Notes: a model not told the origin generated them from the letters alone. DNA of 64,000 nt from Paenibacillus sp. SC116 (GCF_024733555.1 NZ_JANIOF010000001.1:186001-250000), one strand, 5' to 3'. Positions 36,500-45,175 are shown, counted from the first letter of the stretch. Program-made: numbers and translations.

Positions 36500-38259
36500 G
36501 AAAGCATAGTGTTGTACGTAAATTATTTTTAGCAACAACCGCGCTAATTGCCGTTATTATAGCACTTATTATACTGGCGCAGGGACTATTCTTTGAACAT
36601 TATTACCGCGATTTCAAACTTAAAGAGCTGCAGCACAGCATGAAACAATTCAGTCAGCAATATGATCAGATAAGCAACGATGAACGCGAGACTTCCAAGT
36701 TGTTTGCCCATTTTGTGAATCAAACAAATGCAAGTATGTCTATTCTAGATCCAGACTTTAATCAAGTGAGCATCATCAGTCCCTATTTTATTGAAGTGCA
36801 GACTCCATCTAAGCTCGTCATCATTCGTTTGAATTCAGCATCGTTCATGATGAATGACGTTCCACAAGGAATTCATATTGGAGAAATGTTGACGGTAGAT
36901 GGCATATATATGGATGAACAGAATACGATACTTTCTCCAGTTCAATTTCAATCACAACATTCAGGACTTGAAGAGGGACTCGTTCGAGTAGAGGGCAAGA
37001 TTACAGACTTGATGATTCCTGTGCAGCAAGCCTTCAATCCCTATTACCAGGATAGTTTGGTCACGGAAGCTCACAAGCATTGGATCGTACAAGCAGAACG
37101 ATATCAAACTTCTTTACAAAATGGAATATCTGTACAGTGGGAATGGACAGATCCATGGAGTGGAGTTCAATACGGTGTTGTTATACTAGCCCTATCTGAA
37201 ATAGAGCAGAATGAAGGCTACTTTTTTGCAATGACTTCACTGCAGCCAGTAGGGGATGCGGTCATAATCTTCGAGAAATACATGATTTACTTAGCACCGC
37301 TCATTTTACTGCTTATCCTCATTCTTACCTTTGTCTTCTCGAGAGTTATTTCTAGACCATTACTTACGCTCAATCGTACGGCTGCGCGCATGGCACAGTT
37401 GGATTTTACGATACCTGCTGCCATTCGTTCGAAAGATGAATTCGGAGAGCTTTCCCAAAGTATGAATACGCTTTCGTGTAATTTGGATACGGCTTTGCGA
37501 AACCTTACTGCAGCAAATACGCAATTGCAGGAAGATATGGTGGAGAAACAGCGGCAAGAACAACTCCGTAAAGAGCTGATCGCGAATATTTCACATGAGC
37601 TAAAGACACCTCTAGGAATAGTCAAAGGGTTTACCGAAGGGCTTCAAGATGATGTGGCGGAAGAGAAGAGAGAGCGATATCTTTGTTTAATACTAAATGA
37701 AGTGGATCGAATGAATGCTTTGATTATGGATATGTTGGAGCTTTCTAAGTTCGAAGCAAAAGCGATACGGTTGAATATTAGAGCTATTTCGTTGTCAAGG
37801 CTAGTTGAAGATATATGTATTGCTTTTACTCGTCAATTGGAAAGCAAGCAGCTTCGTATCCGAGTTGATCAACCATTCGAACAGTTAGTGCGGGCAGATG
37901 CCAGGTGGATCGAACATGTTATCGTTAATGTATTGAGCAATGCCATTCGGCACGCAGTTAAGCAAAGTGTAATCGGGATTCATATACAGGATACTGGGTC
38001 GAGTCATGTCATAATGCGTATTGAAAATGAGGGCCCATCTATCAAAGAAGAAGATTTGAGTCGTATTTGGGAGCAGTTTTACCGTGTAGAGCGTGCAAGA
38101 GATCGGAAATCTGGAGGAACCGGATTAGGACTAGCGATGGTTAAGCATATATTGGAGCTTCATGGTAGCGAATTCGGGGTTGAGAATACGAGTCGAGGTG
38201 TCGTGTTTTATTTTTCATTAGAAATAGACGGCAGCATCATCAAGAAAGAAGGAAGTTGA
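36496..38259 (+). CDS. Sensor histidine kinase with large extracellular domain
   Basis: 587 residues. Membrane helices at about 10-35 and 258-280 enclose an extracellular sensor domain of about 220 residues with no family I recognise. HAMP follows, then HisKA with H367 in NISHELKTP and an HATPase domain with NVLSNAIRHA, IENEGPSI and GGTGLGLAMVKHI. The stop falls 9 nt before the start of lipoprotein paralogue B. The kinase, regulator and flanking paralogous lipoproteins form one locus. Confidence 0.94.
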   Translation: MRKHSVVRKLFLATTALIAVIIALIILAQGLFFEHYYRDFKLKELQHSMKQFSQQYDQISNDERETSKLFAHFVNQTNASMSILDPDFNQVSIISPYFIEVQTPSKLVIIRLNSASFMMNDVPQGIHIGEMLTVDGIYMDEQNTILSPVQFQSQHSGLEEGLVRVEGKITDLMIPVQQAFNPYYQDSLVTEAHKHWIVQAERYQTSLQNGISVQWEWTDPWSGVQYGVVILALSEIEQNEGYFFAMTSLQPVGDAVIIFEKYMIYLAPLILLLILILTFVFSRVISRPLLTLNRTAARMAQLDFTIPAAIRSKDEFGELSQSMNTLSCNLDTALRNLTAANTQLQEDMVEKQRQEQLRKELIANISHELKTPLGIVKGFTEGLQDDVAEEKRERYLCLILNEVDRMNALIMDMLELSKFEAKAIRLNIRAISLSRLVEDICIAFTRQLESKQLRIRVDQPFEQLVRADARWIEHVIVNVLSNAIRHAVKQSVIGIHIQDTGSSHVIMRIENEGPSIKEEDLSRIWEQFYRVERARDRKSGGTGLGLAMVKHILELHGSEFGVENTSRGVVFYFSLEIDGSIIKKEGS

Positions 38260-38267
38260 TGATACCA

Positions 38268-38762
38268 ATGAAGAAACAATCGATTTATGTACTGGTAGCA
38301 GCAGTTATAATCATGCTAACTAGCGCTTGTGAACAAGCAGAATCATCCGTATCTTCTAGAGAAGCGCCTGCACAGACTCCTGTTGAGAAAAAACACGACG
38401 ATAAGCAGGGGAAAAAGCAATCGCTTATTAAGCAAGCCCCTATCCTCATTATTATTGATCAAACACCTCTAGAAGAATCTTTAGGAAATGGTTTCAATTT
38501 TACGGTTGAACAAATACCGGATGGTTATGCGCTTGATGAAATGAGATGGGAATCTGAGCAAACCCGTGTCGTAAATACATTCATAGAGGCATCAGAACAT
38601 GGAGCGAGCGGGGAAAAAGGTTTCTATATTAGCGGAGATGGTCAATTTTCAGGATTCATGTATGATGACAAGATGAAAGGCGAGCATGGTCAAGTCACAT
38701 TTGTATTTCGCAATGATGATATGGAAGCGTTGATTTGGAAGCAGAGTATTACGCTTAAATGA
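38268..38762 (+). CDS. Lipoprotein paralogue B of the two-component locus
   Basis: 164 residues. ATG 38268 was chosen because its spacing from AAGGAAG and the following MKK match paralogue A; an ATG at 38259 and TTG at 38256 are possible but closer. Type II signal peptide ending in LTSAC, Lys-rich linker, then APILIIIDQ...ALIWKQSITLK. Conserved features shared with A include GYxLxEMxWES, DKMKGExGQVxFxFRND. It is coupled to the kinase gene. Confidence 0.8.
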   Translation: MKKQSIYVLVAAVIIMLTSACEQAESSVSSREAPAQTPVEKKHDDKQGKKQSLIKQAPILIIIDQTPLEESLGNGFNFTVEQIPDGYALDEMRWESEQTRVVNTFIEASEHGASGEKGFYISGDGQFSGFMYDDKMKGEHGQVTFVFRNDDMEALIWKQSITLK

Positions 38763-38903
38763 CATTTGGATGAAATCAAAAGGAGGCTTTGAGAATAAGG
38801 ACCTAAAACCTACTAGTCATGCTGATAAGAACAATAGAGTAGGTTAATCAAATAATAGTTGCCTGTTCTTATAATTTGAAAAAATATATTTCAGGGTGAC
38901 AAT

Positions 38904-38931
38904 TTGTAGTGAAAAAATGGTAAACTATATT
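38904..38931 (+). promoter_or_regulatory. Putative sigma-A promoter
   Basis: TTGTAG (38904-38909), 16-nt spacer, TATATT (38926-38931), about 100 nt upstream of the secreted protein at 39031. Confidence 0.45.
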
Positions 38932-39030
38932 TGTTCGCGATAACATCTAGTAATGTCATTGTTGTTATCCTAAGGACAAATCATATCCATCCAGATCAAA
39001 ACATATTAGATAATTTGGAGTGATAGACCA

Positions 39031-39975
39031 ATGACTAAACTAGAAAAAGCCTGTTTGTTTGTCAAAAAGGTAGGTTTTGGCGTTACAGCTCTTGTACTTT
39101 TTTTGTGTATGATACTTGGGACAGGACAGGTAGATGCATCTGGAGTACAATCGAAGCCAGAAAAACAAGCACAAGTGCTAAATCAGTACAGCAGTAATAA
39201 GCAGGACGGATTCACGTTTTATGTGAAAAACGCAAATCATGATTCGAAGATATTGACCTTTAAGTTGGAACGTAAAGGTGGAACTAAGTCATCTCCGACT
39301 ATGATTGAAAGAGAATCTCCAGACGGTAAAACGAAATATTCCCAAAAAGGAGTTTTAGAGCATCTGGAGTTATTTGTTAATGGAAAGCGGCATAAATTTA
39401 CTAGGAAATCTATGAAACGTGGAGAAGATAGCAATAGTTTTATTTTTGAATATCGTGCAGACAAACCACTGCCGGACAAATTCGACCTCATGATTAAATT
39501 GAAAGTAAGTAAAGTGAAGAACCCATATATGATTAAAATACCTATGAAATCCAAGGGAAGAACTATACTTAAGCCCGATATGATAAAAGCATACAAGAAT
39601 TTTCAATTTATTCTTGAGCGAGTGGAATTAAGTTCGCTGACAACAACCATCGACTTAGTTGGATATGGTGATATAAAAGATTTACCGCTTCCGTCTGTTG
39701 GTGATAGAGATGAGTATTTTGCAGAAATTGATAGCCTTATAGATATGGGATTCGATATAATAGATGAGCAAGGTAATCATCTGAAAAATAATGGAATTTA
39801 TTACGGGTTAGGCAAAGGAACGGGTACATATAAATTGAAATTGAATTTTTCACCATTCAAGTCGTTGCCTAAAACAATAACAATTATGCCATATGTTGAA
39901 AATATGGAATCTACTACCGGAAAACCTGAAAAAATATATATTCAAGAGCTACAATTTGAGGTTCCAGTAAATTAA
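39031..39975 (+). CDS. Secreted beta-rich protein of unknown function
   Basis: 314 residues with a hydrophobic segment at about 14-34 ending QVDASG, probably a cleaved Sec signal or an anchor. The mature protein is Lys-rich and beta-rich, perhaps two immunoglobulin-like domains (about 45-180 and 185-314). The layout recalls the extracellular DUF4179/DUF5643 part of anti-sigma-factor-like proteins, but no cytoplasmic anti-sigma domain is present, and the resemblance is weak. It has its own promoter and terminator. Confidence 0.65.
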   Translation: MTKLEKACLFVKKVGFGVTALVLFLCMILGTGQVDASGVQSKPEKQAQVLNQYSSNKQDGFTFYVKNANHDSKILTFKLERKGGTKSSPTMIERESPDGKTKYSQKGVLEHLELFVNGKRHKFTRKSMKRGEDSNSFIFEYRADKPLPDKFDLMIKLKVSKVKNPYMIKIPMKSKGRTILKPDMIKAYKNFQFILERVELSSLTTTIDLVGYGDIKDLPLPSVGDRDEYFAEIDSLIDMGFDIIDEQGNHLKNNGIYYGLGKGTGTYKLKLNFSPFKSLPKTITIMPYVENMESTTGKPEKIYIQELQFEVPVN

Positions 39976-40094
39976 TTCATTAATTGAAATTTAATGAGAG
40001 TATGTGGTTCGTTACTGTGGTTAAGGTGAGCGTAGTTTGTTCCCATCATCGAAATAAAAAATGAACTCTTTTACTGTTATCTATGAGTTATATC

Positions 40095-40123
40095 AAGGAT
40101 TCGCGATTGCGAATCCTTTTTTC
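40095..40123 (+). terminator. Rho-independent terminator
   Basis: AAGGATTCGC and GCGAATCCTT with a 4-nt loop, then TTTTTTC. It ends the transcript of the secreted protein gene. Confidence 0.85.
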
Positions 40124-40162
40124 ATGTATGTGAACTGAAAGGCTAGTTATGTCAGCCTAAGT

Positions 40163-40318
40163 TTAGCGTAAGAATCTGCGCAAATAAATCATTGCAGATT
40201 GATGGAGCGCTTCATGATAGATGGTGCGGACAAGCACTTGTGCAATGGTGTGCATCCCAGATTCAGTAGCTCGATATGTTTGCAGTTGATTAAATAAAAC
40301 TTCATGCCGTCTTAACAT
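40163..40318 (-). CDS. Small basic protein, 51 residues, unknown function
   Basis: A short reading frame with a strong GGAGGAGC ribosome site 5 nt before its ATG. The product begins MLRRHEVLFNQLQTYR and ends IYLRRFLR; it is basic, helical and free of cysteine. It is too short to place in a family. The good ribosome site, the lack of an overlapping gene and its location between two terminators support a real gene. Confidence 0.5.
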   Translation of the reverse strand: MLRRHEVLFNQLQTYRATESGMHTIAQVLVRTIYHEALHQSAMIYLRRFLR

Positions 40319-40435
40319 CTCAGCTCCTCCGATTCCGTTGATTGGGAAATTAATTGTTCGTTATCGATTGTAACAGGATTGGGAGTAAGTGAATAGAAAT
40401 TGTCCACAGACTAGAGACAGCAAGTATATTATTGC

Positions 40436-40489
40436 AAAGTAAAAAGGCTGCCATTCGCATTCTTCCCGCGATATCAGCCTTTTACTTTG
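40436..40489 (-). terminator. Rho-independent terminator of the cyclase gene
   Basis: On the minus strand AAAGTAAAAGGCTG pairs with CAGCCTTTTTACTTT around a 24-nt loop. It lies directly after the cyclase stop. Confidence 0.65.
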
Positions 40490-40491
40490 TT

Positions 40492-42492
40492 TTATTGCGA
40501 TAGGAATTTACGTTTATAATTGCCCAGAGTGAGAAGTGGCCAAATATAATTATAGCTATGATAGTGAATATAATAGTTTCCCGGCAGACCTGCTCCTGTT
40601 GGGTAAGTTGCTGCTTGCTTGTTGGGATGTTCTAGCATGTGGAGTAGAGTCTGAATTCCTCGTTCCATTTCTTCAGTTGGCCGAGAAGATACAGCGATGA
40701 GCGCATCCAATGCCCAAGCAGTTTGTGAGGGTGTAGAGATGTGAAGCGGGATGTACGTTTTCTTTTGATCACTTTCACAGGACTCTCCCCATCCGCCATC
40801 TCGGTTCTGAATACGAGACAGCCAGCGAGCAGCTTTAATGAGGTTGGGGTTAGAACGGTCTAAACCTACAGCCGATAGTCCTGTTAAGGCAGCCCAAGTA
40901 CCGTAAATATAGCTGATTCCCCATTTTCCATACCATGATCCGTCCTGTTCTTGGTGATGCATTAACCAATCTACCGCACGTTTTATAAAGGCGTGTTCCT
41001 GCTTAAGAATCGCCGTATTTCCCAAATATTCTAATGCTCTCCCTGTCAAATCAGCAGAGGAGGGATCGGTAAGGGCAGCATCTGCACCATCGTAAGGCAG
41101 CCAAGTAAGTATCGCTTTATTCGTATTTTTTTCAAATGCTGACCATCCACCATCGTCGTTTTGCATCGACAATAGCCATTGCAGCCCTTTGTCATAAGCA
41201 GCGGCATAAGTAGAGTTATTGCTAGCCAGCCTGTTAATAGCACGGAGTGCGGCGGTTGTGTCATCGATATCGGGAATGATGGTGTTAATATCTGAAAATC
41301 CCCAACCACCAGGAGGTGTATTCGGATTATGGAGTTGCCAGTCTCCTAGTACATGCTGCTGCCGAGATAATAAATAGGTGCCTGCCCGTTGAATGGCTGC
41401 ATGTTGGGTGGGCAGTCCTGCTTGCTGCAAGGCATGGCTAATGAGTGCGGTGTCCCATACGGTAGGTGGGGAATTTTGAATATGTACATACGTGCCGGAA
41501 GGGCAGATAAATGATTTGAGCCCTTGTATGGCTTTGGAGATACGTGGATGATTTCGATCATATCCAAGTGCAAGCAGGGCAAATATCATTAGAAAGGTCG
41601 CACTAGCGTAGCTGTACAATGTCCCATTTGGTTCTATTCGATCTAAAATAAAGTTTTCTGCTTTATTTCGAGCCTCTTGCTTGACAGAGTGTGGGGAAGG
41701 CAGCAGTTGAAACAATTCTTTTTTTACATTTTGAAACAAGGAGCGGTACGGATCTGCAGAGTCTCGTTTCGTGTATTGTATTGACTGGGAATTTGAAAAG
41801 TCACATGAAAACGGATCGGAATCAAGTGTATATTGTAGTTGAAACGCATCTATTTGATCGGTATCTCCAGTCTCGTCTTCCCAGCTCCGATGTGGTAAAA
41901 GTAAATCGGACAGATCGGGAGCTCCTTCGGGTCGTTGTGGTTCAGGCAGACTGCTCATAATGAGTATCGGGGCAATATGTACTCTTGCATAGCCTACAAT
42001 ATCGTAAAAGCTGATAGGCGACCAATCAGGAAGCAGCAGGAATTCAATAGGTACCGTGTAGGAGCGGGGCCATGGACGTTGTCCTGTGGCTGCAAGCATT
42101 GTTTTTGTCATCACACTGCTAGCCTTTTGCATGCCGCCGCTTCTTAAAATATATGCTTTTGCTTTTAACAGGATGGGATCATCTTTCTTCATCGTTCCAG
42201 AGTAGAGCAGCGCATAGTACGCTTCTACCGTAGCAGATACATTGCCGTTCATTTCATTTGGGTATGAACTCCAATAGCCCTCTGGATGCTGTCTTGATAC
42301 TATCCGCTGACTTAATTGCTTCACCAACTCTTCCTCAGGCAGCTGCAGCACGCGAAGCATAATAATCATATAGCTGTCTGTCATTGTCCCGATCTCAAAA
42401 CAAAAACGCCATGAGCCATCGGGAGCCTGAGCCATGAGCAGCTGTTGAATCAGACGATTGATTCCTGTCTGAATGTCCACGCTTCGGTTCAT
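40492..42492 (-). CDS. sqhC: Squalene-hopene cyclase family terpene cyclase (possibly sporulenol synthase)
   Basis: 666 residues from an ATG at 42492 (GGAGGGG upstream); a TTG at 42510 would place the ribosome site inside the gene. The protonating motif is DIDDTTA (DxDD), and several QW repeats are visible (QNDDGGWSAF, QEQDGSWYGKWG, QNRDGGWGES, QAPDGSWRF). This is the class II terpene cyclase fold, an alpha/alpha double barrel attached to the membrane. B. subtilis SqhC cyclises tetraprenyl-beta-curcumene to sporulenol in spores, whereas others make hopene from squalene. The sequence does not decide which. Internal hydrophilic stretch at about 200-260 is longer than in typical hopene cyclases. 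Confidence 0.9.
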   Translation of the reverse strand: MNRSVDIQTGINRLIQQLLMAQAPDGSWRFCFEIGTMTDSYMIIMLRVLQLPEEELVKQLSQRIVSRQHPEGYWSSYPNEMNGNVSATVEAYYALLYSGTMKKDDPILLKAKAYILRSGGMQKASSVMTKTMLAATGQRPWPRSYTVPIEFLLLPDWSPISFYDIVGYARVHIAPILIMSSLPEPQRPEGAPDLSDLLLPHRSWEDETGDTDQIDAFQLQYTLDSDPFSCDFSNSQSIQYTKRDSADPYRSLFQNVKKELFQLLPSPHSVKQEARNKAENFILDRIEPNGTLYSYASATFLMIFALLALGYDRNHPRISKAIQGLKSFICPSGTYVHIQNSPPTVWDTALISHALQQAGLPTQHAAIQRAGTYLLSRQQHVLGDWQLHNPNTPPGGWGFSDINTIIPDIDDTTAALRAINRLASNNSTYAAAYDKGLQWLLSMQNDDGGWSAFEKNTNKAILTWLPYDGADAALTDPSSADLTGRALEYLGNTAILKQEHAFIKRAVDWLMHHQEQDGSWYGKWGISYIYGTWAALTGLSAVGLDRSNPNLIKAARWLSRIQNRDGGWGESCESDQKKTYIPLHISTPSQTAWALDALIAVSSRPTEEMERGIQTLLHMLEHPNKQAATYPTGAGLPGNYYIHYHSYNYIWPLLTLGNYKRKFLSQ

Positions 42493-42633
42493 TTCCCTCA
42501 TCCCCTCCAATAGTCATGGTGAACGGTACTTTCGATATCTTAATTGATGATATTCATTTTCTTCTCGTCCTATTCTAAAACCTTTGGTAAAATTTATTGT
42601 TTATTTTAAATTTATAAATTAAACTTTAAATAA

Positions 42634-42741
42634 AAAGGGGGATGAGCAGTATGGAGTATGCAAACTACAAATTCAATTAATACATGGTGGTTGTTATCGA
42701 TAGCGACCACCCATTTTAAAAGAATAGGTGGTTTATATATA
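42634..42741 (+). promoter_or_regulatory. Possible leader-peptide/competing-hairpin control region of the GNAT gene
   Basis: AAAGGGGG (42634-42641) precedes a tiny reading frame (ATG 42651, MEYANYKFN, stop 42678). Just after its stop, segment A (42684-42692, ATGGTGGTT) can pair with segment B (42705-42714, GACCACCCAT, one bulge). B can instead pair with segment C (42727-42733, GGTGGTT), which is the ribosome site of the GNAT gene. Ribosomes on the leader would mask A and let B:C form. This resembles translational attenuation, but pairing energies were not computed. Confidence 0.35.
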
Positions 42742-43160
42742 TGCGCAGCAAACAATATGAGATTATAGAGCGTCTTCCAACTGTAATGGAGCATAAGACA
42801 ATATGGGAAGCAGTAGGTTGGGGCAGTGTTAATATAGAGATGACGGAACGATCGATTGCTAACTCCATATACTCTTTAGTTGTCATTAGTGACGATCATG
42901 TTATAGGTATGGGACGCATTGTCGGCGATGGAGCAATGTACTATTACATTCAAGATGTAGCTGTATTACCTGAATATCAGAAGCTAGGGATTGGTAAGCA
43001 AATTGTCGAGAAACTGATCAATTACATTTCTAATCATTGTGTTGGGGCTGGTTTCGTCGGTCTATTTGCATCACAGGGTAAAGAACCATTCTATGAACAG
43101 TTTGGATTCAAGGATTATTCGCCGGGTATGACAGGTATGTTTAGGGTGATGGAAAAATAG
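42741..43160 (+). CDS. GNAT-family N-acetyltransferase
   Basis: 139 residues with the GNAT core: IQDVAVLPEYQKLGIGKQIVE (motif A, Q-x-x-G-I-G pyrophosphate loop) and a C-terminal PFYEQFGFKDY (motif B). It transfers an acetyl group from acetyl-CoA to an unknown amine. The ribosome site AGGTGG lies 9 nt upstream and can be sequestered by an upstream repeat. The next gene is a broken Nudix frame, so this stretch looks like a small accessory cluster. Confidence 0.9.
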   Translation: MRSKQYEIIERLPTVMEHKTIWEAVGWGSVNIEMTERSIANSIYSLVVISDDHVIGMGRIVGDGAMYYYIQDVAVLPEYQKLGIGKQIVEKLINYISNHCVGAGFVGLFASQGKEPFYEQFGFKDYSPGMTGMFRVMEK

Positions 43161-43207
43161 AGTAAGCCGGTCTTCGTATTCATAATAGAAAGATTAGGTG
43201 AGTCAGT

Positions 43208-43608
43208 ATGGATGTTCAAAGTAAACTTCCTCGAATCGGTGTGGGGGCAGTAATTCGGAATGAAAAGAACGAAATATTATTAGTGCTGAGGAATAGAGAT
43301 CCTGAAAAGGATAATTGGAGTATTCCAGGTGGCAAGGTAAAGCCTTAAGAACATCTTGAACAATGTGTCATGCGTGAAATTAAAGAAGAAGTGGATCTTG
43401 GGGTAGAGATTCAAGGCTTGCTATGTATGGCGGAAACGATTCGCCCCGGACACGAAGAACATTGGGTATCGGCTATCTATGAAGTAAGTGTTAAGAGTGG
43501 GGAAGCTCGCAATATGGAGCTTGGTTTAAGCTTGAACAACTGCCTACGAAACTGGAATGTTTCACAATACCAGCTATCGAACATATACAAAAAAGAGGTA
43601 GATTGTAA
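43208..43608 (+). pseudogene. Nudix hydrolase, broken by an in-frame stop and a frameshift
   Basis: The first 46 codons (from ATG 43208) encode the Nudix fold start up to IPGGKVKP. A TAA at 43346 interrupts the Nudix box. The same frame resumes with EHLEQCVMREIKEEVDLG, completing the GX5EX7REUXEEXGU pattern. About 120 nt later the natural continuation moves to another frame, where WFKLEQLPTKLE...AIEHIQKR is readable to TAA 43606. Two separate lesions argue for a decayed gene rather than a single sequencing error. Confidence 0.85.
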
Positions 43609-43680
43609 GCTATAGTTCGTTACTTGAAAAAAGATTATGAAATTTTAGCTCTAGAAGGCTGATTTTACCTAAATGAATAT

Positions 43681-43709
43681 AAATAGACCGCCCTAAAGGC
43701 GGTCTATTT
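43681..43709 (+). terminator. Rho-independent terminator
   Basis: AAATAGACCGCC and GGCGGTCTATTT around a 5-nt loop: a perfect 12-bp stem. The remaining sequence to 43942 contains no gene that I can support. Confidence 0.8.
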
Positions 43710-43942
43710 CATGTCAGACACGCTCTTAAAGAGTACTCCTATTTCCTAAACCGCTTTTAAGCTGGCTGGATACTACGCCTGTAACAGAAGTGGGAGGAAG
43801 AAGTGAGTGGTGACAGTTAAGATTATGACTTTAACCATTTATGTAGCAGCAGTTGTCATATAGACTTGGAAGTAAGTTGTTTATGCATTAATAACCTAAC
43901 TTTTAATATTTATTTATCAAAAATTGGAAGTGAATATCAAAA

Positions 43943-44752
43943 CTAAGAAATATGAAATCCATTGAAATCATTGTTTAGAACAGTGTAATTATTATCATTT
44001 TTTAGTAATGTTTTGGCTACATTATAAATGGGATAGTAGTTTTTAGATAAAGGAATCATGGTTTGATTGGAAAGTGTTAAATCGTAGTTGTTGAAGGAAT
44101 TGGGGCTGACAGAGTGGGTATATTTAATATTAACTAGAAAGCTTTTATGAGATTGAAATAAATACGGGGTAGACTGAGTGGAAATGTCTTTTAAGTTAGT
44201 TGTACTTGTAATGACCCCTCCATTATTCAAATGAATTTCTACGTTGTATTTTCCTTTCTTTTCTATATACATGATTAAATCCTCTATGATTTCTTTTTGT
44301 TTATTTTTTACTGTAAGTTGGATGAAATTATATTTTTTGAGGTTGTTTTTGGTAATAAAGGCTAAACCTTGCTCATAAATGTACTGCATAACTTTAGTTA
44401 CGTTTGAACGTAATAAATTTTCATCTAAGCAGCATGGAAGTATGCTGGATGGATTCAAGGATAATAAATTTAACAAAGTCTCAGTATCTTTTAGATTCAC
44501 GAAATAAATAAACTTCACATTAGACACTTCATTTTTAATTTTTAACAGACGCTCGAATAATTGTGCAGTTTTCTCTGTTACTTCCAAGATAGCTATGCTA
44601 GTTTTCTGTTTTTTTATTTCCCCCCGAAATTTCTCCATGGTTTGAATTCCTGTCACAGTAAACTCTTTTAACATTTCACTAACTCGCACTCTAAATTCGC
44701 AATTAGGTGAAAACACTAAAATGGGAATGTGACAGTCAGTATCCAGATTCAT
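43943..44752 (-). CDS. LytTR-family regulator with pseudo-receiver domain
   Basis: 269 residues. The C-terminal part (about 150-250) is a LytTR DNA-binding domain: IMYIEKKGKYNVEIHL, a FQSHKSFLVNI stretch corresponding to the usual CHRSYIVN, and YDLTLSNQTMIPLSKNYY. The N-terminal 130 residues look like a receiver fold, but the acid pocket is missing and the phospho-Asp position reads AILEV, so phosphorylation is unlikely. LytTR regulators commonly control bacteriocin genes. This one is divergent from the bacteriocin-like operon at 44975 and is strongly AT-rich like it. AAAGGAG precedes its ATG. Confidence 0.85.
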   Translation of the reverse strand: MNLDTDCHIPILVFSPNCEFRVRVSEMLKEFTVTGIQTMEKFRGEIKKQKTSIAILEVTEKTAQLFERLLKIKNEVSNVKFIYFVNLKDTETLLNLLSLNPSSILPCCLDENLLRSNVTKVMQYIYEQGLAFITKNNLKKYNFIQLTVKNKQKEIIEDLIMYIEKKGKYNVEIHLNNGGVITSTTNLKDISTQSTPYLFQSHKSFLVNIKYTHSVSPNSFNNYDLTLSNQTMIPLSKNYYPIYNVAKTLLKNDNNYTVLNNDFNGFHIS

Positions 44753-44816
44753 ACTAAATCTCCTTTTGAGTAAAAGTATTTAAATACAGCTACATAATAG
44801 ACTAGATTCACAAAAA

Positions 44817-44850
44817 TGGGAATACCCTAAATTTTTTGGGTCTTATTCCA
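44817..44850. promoter_or_regulatory. Imperfect dyad in the LytTR/bacteriocin divergent promoter region
   Basis: TGGGAATACCC faces GGGTCTTATTCCA across a 10-nt AT-rich centre. It lies between the divergent starts and is a candidate regulator-binding site. I could not place a certain -35/-10 pair for the bacteriocin gene; TTCCAA and GATAAA near 44846-44876 are a weak possibility. Confidence 0.35.
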
Positions 44851-44974
44851 ATTTGATAGACCGAAAATGGATAAAAAGGATATATTGGCTATGAAGCGAG
44901 GCGGTTATTACATAGAATAATTGCTTTCGCCAGATTGCCGGCCGGCTATCAAAACATTTTTGGGAGGGATTTAA

Positions 44975-45175
44975 ATGTGTCAATATGCATGTCCAAGTAA
45001 GTTTACTGCAGCTGCTAATAAAGTGGTAGGTACAGATCATGGTTGTTTTACTGATAATAGCTGTAGTTCAAGTAAAAAAAGACGTAAAGTAGATTTTTAT
45101 ACTCGTTGCTATCAAGATGGTTCTTCACACTTTCTTGATTTCTACTGCAACACGGATTGGCATACTTGCTGCTAA
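44975..45175 (+). CDS. Laterosporulin-like (defensin-like, leaderless) bacteriocin peptide
   Basis: 66 residues with GGGAGGG 6 nt before the ATG. The peptide starts M-C-Q-Y-A-C-P and has eight cysteines at 2, 6, 24, 30, 45, 58, 65 and 66. From memory, laterosporulin and laterosporulin10 of Brevibacillus are leaderless six-cysteine peptides with C-x3-C-P at the N-terminus, 15 residues between the third and fourth cysteines, and an end Y-C-R-T-E-W-x-x-C. Here C2-x3-C6-P, C30 to C45 (15 residues) and Y-C58-N-T-D-W-x-x-x-C66 follow the same plan. C24 and C65 are additional, and the C45-C58 loop is longer. No signal peptide or double-glycine leader is present. It is followed by a hairpin and by export and redox genes. 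Confidence 0.82.
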   Translation: MCQYACPSKFTAAANKVVGTDHGCFTDNSCSSSKKRRKVDFYTRCYQDGSSHFLDFYCNTDWHTCC

